Positions 1 to 7,655 of a DNA stretch of 64,000 nucleotides are shown one piece after another. Location of the stretch: the NCBI GenBank assembly GCA_029339505.1, contig JAQISU010000171.1:1585501-1649500 (forward strand). The letters run 5' to 3'. Position 1 is the first letter of the stretch, and each line of letters opens with the position of its first letter. The notes under the pieces are model-generated. The model had not been told where the DNA came from. It did no database searches and saw nothing but the letters and a program-made list of their open reading frames with translations. The DNA is from Unio delphinus (lineage: Eukaryota > Mollusca > Bivalvia > Unionida > Unionidae). The position numbers and the translations under genes were made by a program.

Positions 1-918
1 TCACGATTAGCATTTTCTAAAAAACACTATTACCTAATGGAAAATAGCCTTATAGAATGATTATTATGTTTACACAACAAACGAAAATGTTAGTTATTAT
101 TAGAAACCTAATGCTAAATTTCAAATAGAACATGGACTATGTCAAATACAGTAAGGGAATTGCAAAATCAAGACACACACTCAAATAAACATATTTTCCT
201 CTTCTACTAATAATCATCCTAATACTAAGTCATTACACAGAAAATATTTCAGCGATGTATTAGTTGTTAACAGAATAACAGTGAATTCATATCAAGAAGA
301 ATTAAACTCAATTTTTGGACAAGATCAAGTTAAACATACAATGATTACAACAGCATGTAATGAAATAAAGAATATAAAAGATTCTAACATTGTATTAAAT
401 AAACATAACATGGAGAAAGCATGGGATTAACTATTGAGTTTTGGAATGACTTCTATTAGCTAATGCTTTTATAATGAAATTTAATTTACTAATTAATTAT
501 GTTATCACTTGCGATTTACGATTTGATTTTGCAATGATTTCTAATCAACCAGTAGATTGTAAAATAGCTGGGATTTTCCAATGGAATGTCTCAGGTTGTG
601 TAATGATAGGGAGTAACTAGTTAAGTCTGGAATGTATGTGATTAACAAGTGGAATTTGAAATGACCTGCAATTAACTAATTGATTGTGTAATGACTTTGA
701 CTAAGGATTAGGAATTTGAATTTGTGATGACATACGATTGACTACTACATAATATAGGACACTGACATCCAATTTTGAATTTTTGATATATAACTAAGAT
801 AAACATCTTTATCAGGTTCAATACACCGAAATTACTAAATATTGGAATGAGAAACATAGTTTGCCTTTCCTTTCACACTTCTGCAAACACATTATATGTT
901 ATCGGAATGTGTAGAGCC
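1..918. other. Non-coding, AT-rich, degenerate short repeats
   Basis: No gene is seen. The part at about 480-760 has irregular repeats of an 'attaact...tgtaatgac' type, which also occur at 48150-48400 and 49340-49620. A GT microsatellite follows at about 919-952. Confidence 0.5.
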
Positions 919-950
<32 letters not shown>

Positions 951-986
951 CTTTAATAAATTTTGCTTCATACCTTTGTGTTTTAG

Positions 987-1111
987 TTGTAGAAGATGTT
1001 GATAATGTTTTTAAACTGCTATCAGTGACACAAGATAACCGGCTGGGATTTCCGGATTCACAAAAGAACACATTTGACGACGATATGAATACAATGTTTA
1101 ATAATGAATGA
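987..1111 (+). CDS. Candidate terminal exon, unknown gene (copy A)
   Basis: A pyrimidine-rich tract ending TTTTAG (981-986) is followed by 125 bp open in one frame. It enters in phase 1 (two leading bases) and ends with TGA at 1109-1111. It would encode about 40 acidic residues ending in ...TMFNNE. Copy B (50098-50222) has the same length, acceptor, phase and stop, with amino-acid substitutions but no indel or nonsense change. No domain is recognised, and the upstream exons would lie outside the window. An ATTAAA about 40 bp downstream could be a poly(A) signal. The conserved frame supports an exon; a chance open frame is not excluded. Confidence 0.35.
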
Positions 1112-1953
1112 CTTGAATGAGGAATTAATTATGAATACGTTTGTGTAAATTAAATCCGAACATTGGATTAATTAACATAAGAACGCATAAACTTAATAAT
1201 GAAAAATACAAACAAATTACTCAACAAAATACAAAGACAAGGGGTGAATGATTCACAGTGAGCAGATAATGAAAGGAAGGATATAGTTTACTCAGCTAGC
1301 AAACAATATAGAAATGTATTCATGTACTAAAATGAATTAGCTCACAGTGAAATTATCTAAACAAAAAAGGACAGATATACAACTTATCTTTATAGTCTCT
1401 AAAGGTACAATGGGTTTTACAAACCCCAAAATTAGCCCACTGCTACAAGATTATATGTAAGGATATACACTCCGTTATCAGCACACGTTGTGGCCGGTGT
1501 TACGAAACACCCAAATCCACCCAAATCCACTCAAATTCACTAAAATCCACACTCGAATCCACAACCAAACGTTACGGCAGCTCCACGTCTGCAATAGTTC
1601 ATCTTCACAGCCGCTACGGATAATTCCTACGGCTGGCTTTACAGAATGCGCAACCTTCACCTCGATCACTCTGATAACTTAGAACGCTCGGGTCCCTCTA
1701 GCCACTTTGGACACTCCAGACAGCTCTACACATTCCGGTCACACCGGAATCTAGATTCTGGAGAAAATCGGAGATTATCGAAGAACACCGGACACTCTAA
1801 ACTCTAAACCCTCCAGACGCTGGACAGCTTTACACAGTTCTACACAACACCGCTCTACAAAGGCTTACACCACTCTACATAGCTCTACACAGCTATACAC
1901 AGCTCATACAGCTGAAGATGTGCAAGTCCTTATAGTAGACCGCTGACTGACAA
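1112..1953. other. Gene-free stretch, partly absent from copy B
   Basis: No gene is recognised. About 1245-1765 has no counterpart in copy B, where the flanking sequence is joined near 50345-50375. Short repeats of 'ccaaatccac' (about 1505-1555) and 'cagctctacac' (about 1720-1910) are visible. Confidence 0.5.
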
Positions 1954-3233
1954 GGGGCCGTTCATAAATAACGTCACGCACCTACGGGGGGGGGGGGGGG
2001 GGAGAAGGGGGGTCACACATTTGTGACAATGTGTGACGAGGTGGAAGGGGTGTTGAAGACATGTGACGTCACATCAAAATGCGTAACTTTAATAAACGTT
2101 CAACTTAATATTTTGATTGCTTACAATTTATTTAATGACGTTTTAAGTAGCTTCACGCATGTGGGGCATGATCTTAAATTAAAATGGACTCGTCTTCGGA
2201 ATATCAACACCCCTAAAAGCCCCAATAATAGCTTTGTCCAAACAGCAATTTTCCGTTTCCAGTCTGCTGGTGTCAACAAAGCAAGCTTGAAATGATCTTT
2301 TTCTCGCCAAACTTTTTAAATTTTAAACTTTTTTGTGCTATAAAATTAAATTTAAAAATTTTGATAGAAAAGTAAATAATTTATAGGTTTGATAGAAAAA
2401 TAATATTTTTATAAAGGTTGATATTTTTAAGATTTCAATTATAAAACATCTTACATTTAAGAAATGTAATAATTAAAGTTTATTTATATAAAGTTTATTT
2501 TACAAGAGAATAAATTAATGTTTATATGGCACCAATAATAATCTCAATTTTTTGGGGGGATGGGTGTGGTTAGGAATTAACCGCCACGAAAGATAAAAGT
2601 AAAATGTTCTATTGTCTTTTTGAGGCGTATGTGCTGGCATATCAAGAGCAGAACGACTTGCCAAGGAGAAGTGGTTCAAAACTGAAATGGAATATATACA
2701 AAAATCATGCAGATTTGCAAGTTAAAGTTGATCACTGATTGCAAGAATTAAAAACAATTCCCGCCACAAAAAAGGATCACTTCTGCCGTTTTGGGCTAAG
2801 CAAGCATCATATTCCGATAAAAAAAAAACTCCAAAAAAGTGCCTGTGGCAAACCGTGAGAATTCTGTGATCTACTACAAAGTTTCAAAGTATTTTGTTTT
2901 AGTTATAATTACTTTATTTGATAATTATTGCAGAATTTGAATACAATATTCTGAAAATCTGCAGTTTTAGCTAGACGATGAATATTTCGCAAGACATTTA
3001 TGCCTATTTCAGCTTTCCAGGTCCTCCTTTTTAATACATGTTTTCTCCTACAATATCAGAGTGCAGCGTCACACAAAATTCATACTACAATGAAGTGATT
3101 TGAAACATGTTAATTTTCAAATAGGAAATACGGTTTTTTCGGGTAAAGGGGGAGAGCAGAGCTTTGTGACGTCATATTTTAGGGGGTCTAACTTTTTGTG
3201 ATGACGTGTGACGAGGGGGAGGGAGGGGGGTCA
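1954..3233. mobile_element. Non-autonomous DNA transposon, left part (interrupted)
   Basis: The left end GGGGCCGTTCATAAATAACG faces an inverted match ending near 18285 (gacgtcatttatggatggtaccc). Subterminal G-rich tracts with 'gtgacgaggggga' occur near both ends. No transposase frame is seen. The intact counterpart in copy B is 50540-51550. The large virus-like element sits in its right part. A 15-G homopolymer lies at about 1987-2001. The superfamily is not assigned. Confidence 0.6.
3229..3233. repeat. Target site duplication, left (GGTCA)
   Basis: GGTCA immediately precedes the terminal repeat at 3234 and recurs at 18239-18243. The empty site in copy B has a single GGTCA at 51504-51508. 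Confidence 0.9.
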
Positions 3234-3510
3234 AGCAGCAGAGAGGGTGAGCCGGACAACATTTTTAGACAAGTTTTCACTGAAATCAGGCTTAAAAACA
3301 ATGAAACCAATGACATCAGGCCCCAAATGTGTGTGAGAATCTGATATCGTTTCATGGATTTGGTCCAAAAAAAAAATATGAAAAAATCAATGAAATTAAT
3401 GAAATCCTCCATCGATTTTTGGGAAAAAGGGATTACAACGTCGTTGTCACTCACCCCTTTTGCTATGGGTTAACCGAATATTTGATCCAGTCCGATACGA
3501 TATCGTGTTC
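3234..3510. repeat. Left terminal inverted repeat of the large element
   Basis: It begins AGCAGCAGAGAGGGTGA and matches the reverse complement of 17961-18238 through 'gatatcgtgttc' with a few indels in A/T runs. The inner border contains an inverted, decayed copy of the tip (tcactcaccccttttgct near 3448-3465), so each repeat could fold on itself. It also contains the last codons of the ATPase gene. Confidence 0.92.
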
Positions 3511-4141
3511 GAGGGTCATGTAAATTTATTGTTACAAATCCGTGTGGGGTAGACTGAGCATGACTAAAGAAATTTCTAAATTGATTGAAATCCATATCGG
3601 AGCACCATGTCTGCAAAATATTTCGTAGCGTATGTGTATCAACGCCGTTAAATACACACAACACATTACAATTATCGCGAATCACTTTTGGGATTTGTGT
3701 GTAGCGTTGAGTGACATAGATCACGTCCGTGTTTTTATGCCTGCCTCGGGAAAATATTCTAGCAGGATTTTTTTGTTTATCTAACATGACATCATCGTAT
3801 ACAACTAAATTGTTGATACTTCCATCTAGGTCATTCACGGATGGCGCCTCGTCAATATCGGTTATAAATTCAATAACATCCTCGCCAGCAATCTCTGAAG
3901 CGTTTTCATTAAAATCTTTTAGCACTTCATAGCATCGTTGATCATCTACGCTAGGGGCAATTAAATACAACTTATCCCACTTCATCCATCTCATTATTAA
4001 ATTGAGCAACAATTGCGTTTTACCGGATCCAGATGGCCCGATTATAATTGCGCGGATAGAGTTTGGTAGCGCTGCATGATGCTTCACTGGTTCTCTTGTT
4101 TTAGTCGCTGAAAAATCAATTATATTCATATCTCTATACAT
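3470..4141 (-). CDS. Genome-packaging ATPase (FtsK/HerA type)
   Basis: This 223-residue protein is expected to power DNA packaging into the capsid. The Walker A motif GPSGSGKT lies at residues 35-42, the Walker B strand NLVVYDD at 111-117, and a downstream YVTQRY with a likely sensor glutamine at 145. Size and motifs fit the A32/FtsK-like ATPases of Polintons and adintoviruses. It runs leftward from a divergent pair with the PLA2 gene; only 5 bp separate the two ATGs. A second ATG is at codon 5. The last 14 or so codons lie inside the left terminal repeat, and the right repeat carries the same coding end. The second element (25514-26185) encodes a full-length relative with about 23 differences in 223 residues. 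No breaks are seen. Confidence 0.93.
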   Translation of the reverse strand: MYRDMNIIDFSATKTREPVKHHAALPNSIRAIIIGPSGSGKTQLLLNLIMRWMKWDKLYLIAPSVDDQRCYEVLKDFNENASEIAGEDVIEFITDIDEAPSVNDLDGSINNLVVYDDVMLDKQKNPARIFSRGRHKNTDVIYVTQRYTQIPKVIRDNCNVLCVFNGVDTHTLRNILQTWCSDMDFNQFRNFFSHAQSTPHGFVTINLHDPRTRYRIGLDQIFG

Positions 4142-4146
4142 AAATT
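4142..4146. promoter_or_regulatory. Five-base spacer between divergent start codons
   Basis: The ATPase (leftward, first base 4141) and the zinc-ribbon/PLA2 gene (rightward, first base 4147) start 5 bp apart. The same arrangement is kept in the second element (26185/26191). Any core promoter for either gene must lie largely in the other's coding sequence. An AT-rich 'tctctatacataaatt' spans the junction. Confidence 0.6.
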
Positions 4147-4676
4147 ATGGATCTATATTGCGTGAAGTGTAAGGCGCGTACTGGCACAGATGACTTGACG
4201 ACGATTACAACTAAAAATAACCGATCAGCGCTTTCTGGTAAATGCGTACAGTGTAGTACAAAGAAATTTAGATTTGTTTCTAAACCCAAGGAACCCAAGG
4301 AACCTTTAAAAAAAAACAAGGAGGTGATATCGATGCCAAATTAGCAAAACTCCCTGGAACCCCATGGGGGAAATACCCCGGAGAAAAACACCTTCCAGGG
4401 TATAGTTATTGTGGACCGGGAACAAGACTTGATATCAGACTCAATGATCAAAATCAGCCCCGACCCGGTGAGGAACCAATAAACGCTATTGATAAGGCCT
4501 GTCACCTTCATGATGTTGCTTATAAAAGCAGCAATTTGCAACACAGGCATCTAGCAGATGTGAAATTAATTCATGCGTTGAATTCTATCACTGATAAATC
4601 CTTCAAAGAAAAATTGGCTTCCTTTTTGATAAAATCGGCAATGAAAAGCAAATTGATGTTAGGTGCTGGTAATTAA
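4147..4676 (+). pseudogene. Zinc-ribbon plus phospholipase A2 protein, frameshifted
   Basis: The first part has a C-x2-C ... C-x2-C zinc-ribbon pattern (YCVKC, then CVQC), like the small DUF5679-type domain seen in large DNA viruses. The second part, in another frame after about 4316, has a parvovirus-like PLA2 signature: calcium loop YCGPGT and catalytic CHLHDVAY. PLA2 domains in virions help membrane passage during entry; that role is inferred here from the family. The break is at a run of 9 A (4308-4316), where the second element has 10 A and an open frame. The downstream frame stays open to TAA at 4674-4676, just before the integrase ATG. The break is either a real mutation or a homopolymer error. 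The first open piece alone is 65 codons. Confidence 0.8.
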
Positions 4677-4683
4677 TAACAAC

Positions 4684-5634
4684 ATGGAATCTATTTATTA
4701 TTCCCCAAGAGGATACTGGAAGGGTAACGCTGCAATCAGTAAACTCGCTAGCGCCGCAAAAGTGAAAAAAACCACTGCGGCTCATTGGTTATCCAAACAG
4801 GCACTATGGCAAATTTATCTACCACCGCCTAAACAAATTCAATTCTCGCATTTTGATGTAACCGGACCCAATGAAGTTCATCAAGCTGATTTATTGTTTT
4901 TACCACATGACAACGGTTACAAATACGCGCTAACCGTAGTTGACGTTGCGAGTCGATACAAACAAGCAGAACCGCTAAAAACAAAATCATCACCTGAAGT
5001 GGCTTCTGCATTTGAAAGGATTTATCGAAGGAGTCCTCTGCACTGGCCAAATCTGTTACAAGTTGATCCGGGCAAGGAATTTCAGGGTGCAGTGTTATCT
5101 ACAATGAAATATCACAATGTCGCTATCAGACGAGGGCATACTGCACTGCATCGTGATCAGGCCATTGTAGAACGATTTAATCGGATTCTTGCTGAACGGT
5201 TATTTGGATATCAATACGCAAAAGAATTCATCCAAGAAAAAAGATCCCGTGAATGGGTTAAGAGATTACCAGGTGTAGTTACCGCACTGAATAACGAGAT
5301 TACTAGAACCATCAACATGAAACCTATCAACGCGATTAAAAAGAAGTCAATACCTGAAAAACCACAAAAAGATTTTAGCGTTTCCCAACCAATTCTTGGT
5401 AGTAATGTCATTGTGAGGTATTTATATGAACCAGGAGAGCTTGAGGGTGGCACAAAAAGGGCTACTGATCCTATTTGCAGTGTTACTGCACATAAGATAT
5501 CTAGTATAACACGATCAACTGGTAGACCTCCAATCTATAAATTGGATTCAACTGCCCCTCAGCGGGGATTTACACGCGAACAACTCCAAGTGATTCCTGA
5601 TGATACTCAATTACCACCGCGGGGTCTTAACTAG
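4684..5634 (+). CDS. Retroviral-type integrase (DDE, rve fold)
   Basis: This enzyme would join element ends to target DNA and create the 5-bp duplication. The catalytic triad is visible in the contexts QADLLF, QVDPGKEF and AIVERF. The last two acidic residues are 35 positions apart, as in the D,D-35-E family. The N-terminal part (GYWKGNAAISKLASAAKV) resembles a small helix-turn-helix/zinc-binding-like lead-in, and the C-terminal ~80 residues are basic. I chose the ATG at 4684 because the open frame to its left has only a GTG start at 4663 and overlaps the preceding gene. This gives 316 residues. It ends convergently, overlapping the HNH end of the leftward gene by 8 bp. No breaks are seen. 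Confidence 0.92.
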   Translation: MESIYYSPRGYWKGNAAISKLASAAKVKKTTAAHWLSKQALWQIYLPPPKQIQFSHFDVTGPNEVHQADLLFLPHDNGYKYALTVVDVASRYKQAEPLKTKSSPEVASAFERIYRRSPLHWPNLLQVDPGKEFQGAVLSTMKYHNVAIRRGHTALHRDQAIVERFNRILAERLFGYQYAKEFIQEKRSREWVKRLPGVVTALNNEITRTINMKPINAIKKKSIPEKPQKDFSVSQPILGSNVIVRYLYEPGELEGGTKRATDPICSVTAHKISSITRSTGRPPIYKLDSTAPQRGFTREQLQVIPDDTQLPPRGLN

Positions 5635-5851
5635 CGCCGTTGCGTCTATTGCACTCAAGACAAGTCAACATCACATTATTTCTGACATGACCGAGATTGT
5701 TATTTTTTCTGTCTACGGTGAATTGGCGAGGATCCTTATCCGAATACTGCCAACGCATTATACAATTGCAACTTGCGCAGTGATTATTCTGTTGTTGCTT
5801 CAGAGTAATTATTAATTCAGCATCAATATCAAATTCTCGTTGTTTTTTTTT
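5627..5851 (-). pseudogene. HNH / endonuclease VII-like C-terminal domain (piece 4)
   Basis: In the frame next to piece 3, beginning at the 9-T run (5843-5851), about 74 codons run open to TAA at 5627-5629. The residues show CASCNC, TVDRKNNNLGHVRNN and CLECNRR: a C-x2-C, a D-R-x-N-N-x2-G-H-x3-N core and a C-x2-C-N. This is the layout of zinc-bound HNH nucleases of the recombination endonuclease VII type. There is no ATG, so it is a domain of the upstream gene and not a separate protein. Its stop overlaps the integrase stop codon region by 8 bp, which fits tight viral packing. A resolvase role on branched replication intermediates is inferred. Confidence 0.7.
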
Positions 5852-6261
5852 GTCTTGTTGTTTGTAACCGGAGAGTTTTTTTTATCAATAATATCATCTA
5901 TTGTGGTGTCATTATCATCGCCAATGATTTCATCATCGCCTGACTCTGTCAGGACAATTCTTCGAAGTTGATTTATTTTTCGTACTCTGGATACTGAAAG
6001 ATAGACTAAATTCGACCATTCTATGCGATTATCTACCATCCAAACAATTGTATCCGATATAGTCAATCCCTGTGAAGAGTGTATTGTTGCTGCATAACCT
6101 AGCGTCCATGGGGATTTATTAGCACGCAATGCATCTTCAACGACATTGATATCAACCAGCACAATATCATTTAATACGAGAATCTGCTTTTCACTCTGTC
6201 CTGAAATATCAACTTCGATGTTCTGTTTTCGTGTATCCGATGGCCTATAACAGAGGGGCAC
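5812..6261 (-). CDS. SF1 helicase C-terminal motifs (piece 3)
   Basis: This 149-residue piece carries helicase motif V (GYAATIHSSQGLTI) and motif VI (NLVYLSVSRVRKINQL), which complete the superfamily 1 helicase begun in the previous piece. Its first Met is internal. An acidic, asparagine-rich linker (GDDEIIGDDNDTTIDDIIDKK) follows. The frame closes with TAA at 5812-5814 after a run of nine A (coding sense). The neighbouring frame continues from that run into an HNH domain. Confidence 0.82.
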   Translation of the reverse strand: MPLCYRPSDTRKQNIEVDISGQSEKQILVLNDIVLVDINVVEDALRANKSPWTLGYAATIHSSQGLTISDTIVWMVDNRIEWSNLVYLSVSRVRKINQLRRIVLTESGDDEIIGDDNDTTIDDIIDKKNSPVTNNKTKKNNENLILMLN

Positions 6262-7655
6262 TGGAAGTGTTGCAAATTTTGTTTATGCAATTCAAATAAC
6301 TTCATCTGAAGTGTGTCCCTGACTATTTTTCTACTTGCAATGATTAAATCATTTGGTCTCCACGCTTCCCAAAACTCATTCATGGGAGTTTCCGAAATTA
6401 TTTCACGGGTTATTTCACACTGGATTCTATCCGGTTGTAATCTAATTAGTTTCTTCAATTCTTTTAATTCATTATCAAGTGATCTATGATCGGTATCAAT
6501 TTCTTCATAATAGTCTACAAAACCCTTTAGCCATTCATGGGGAGATGCACCGACAAACGGTGGTGGTTGCCCGTGATCACCGCACATGACGACGTTTGTA
6601 TTCTTCAATAACAACCACTCAAGAAATATTTTTAAGACATCTTCGGATACTGTGTCTATTTCATCCCACATGATGAATTCAGGAATAAATTTCTCTCCCA
6701 TGCGCTCAGGAGTCCATTTATCTCCCTTCCATCGGAAAAAGCTGTGATAAGTGCAGGCATTTACCCCTCTCTGTATCATTTCTCTTGCAAGTCTGTGAGT
6801 CGGTGTTAGTACAATCATGTTTGGATTGGAAACACGAAATAACTCAATTGCCCGGGTTGTTTTTCCTGACCCACCACAGCCGTTTAAATAAACTGTTTTA
6901 TACAGGCATATTGGATCAGAAATCGGTGGTGCACTAGAAAATTCTGAACACTGATTGCTTTCTAAGTAATTATTTTCAATGGTAACATCTGCTGATGGAA
7001 TATAATCATGAATCATTTCTTTCTTAATTCTCCATGATCCCCATTTCTCGTTGCCAGTAGCCTTAAAATCAGCCATTTTGCTATTTACGTAAAATGAATC
7101 AGTAGCAACTCTAACTGCGGTGGTAGGAAATCTATTGATCATTGAAAACAGATTGATAGAAGCATAACCGAGCATAGAAGCTCTCAAATGTGTGTACTGC
7201 GGATGGTATCCATCATTGTAGGTAACAATTGTACCCAATTTGGTTCCATCGGACATAAATGCGTCCTTACGATTGACATATAGGCCCTTATTCGTTAAAT
7301 CCGTGATTACAAAATCGTATTCAGCATTGTCTATAATCAATCGTGAAGAATATTTCGTATTATCATCTTTGCCACCTTGGGTAAATTTACCGATTATTCT
7401 TCGTCCAAGATTTTTTGCTTCATTGTTTCTGATTTCAAATAACTGTTGGGACCAATCCATGATTTGTTGTTCATTAAAATCAGGAAACAGTTTTCGCTCT
7501 TCGCTAATTATTTTTTCTAGATCAGGTTGTGGTAACCAGACTGATTTCTGTGCTCGATAGGATATAATTGCTTCACTGACAATTAATGATTTTAACATCT
7601 TACAATCAAGCATATACCGTAATAACACTATTGGCATCCAGTGTTTTTCAGACAT
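6171..7655 (-). CDS. PolB palm C-terminal half fused to SF1 helicase (piece 2)
   Basis: Residues ~80-95 (KNLGRRIIGKFTQGG) are the likely polymerase motif B region. VRVATDSFYV at ~182-190 is motif C, with alanine where the first aspartate of DTDS is usual. A superfamily 1 (RecD/Pif1-like) helicase follows without a break: Walker A NGCGGSGKTT at ~258-267, LTPTHRLA at ~283, Walker B MWDEID at ~329-334, motif III GDHGQPPP at ~359-366, and TDHRS at ~388. The fusion is within one open frame, so it is not an artefact of frame repair. The piece begins with an internal Met created by the frame break, not a true start. It ends at a second break near 6262. Confidence 0.85.
   Translation of the reverse strand: MSEKHWMPIVLLRYMLDCKMLKSLIVSEAIISYRAQKSVWLPQPDLEKIISEERKLFPDFNEQQIMDWSQQLFEIRNNEAKNLGRRIIGKFTQGGKDDNTKYSSRLIIDNAEYDFVITDLTNKGLYVNRKDAFMSDGTKLGTIVTYNDGYHPQYTHLRASMLGYASINLFSMINRFPTTAVRVATDSFYVNSKMADFKATGNEKWGSWRIKKEMIHDYIPSADVTIENNYLESNQCSEFSSAPPISDPICLYKTVYLNGCGGSGKTTRAIELFRVSNPNMIVLTPTHRLAREMIQRGVNACTYHSFFRWKGDKWTPERMGEKFIPEFIMWDEIDTVSEDVLKIFLEWLLLKNTNVVMCGDHGQPPPFVGASPHEWLKGFVDYYEEIDTDHRSLDNELKELKKLIRLQPDRIQCEITREIISETPMNEFWEAWRPNDLIIASRKIVRDTLQMKLFELHKQNLQHFQCPSVIGHRIHENRTSKLIFQDRVKSRFSY

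Noticed and set aside
4684..5634. Integrase as part of an LTR retrotransposon or retrovirus
   Set aside because: No gag, reverse transcriptase or LTRs are linked to it. It sits among capsid, ATPase and PolB genes inside inverted repeats.
5600..5815. Plus-strand 71-codon frame with a hydrophobic end
   Set aside because: It is antisense to the HNH domain readable on the minus strand and overlaps the integrase end without a plausible start.
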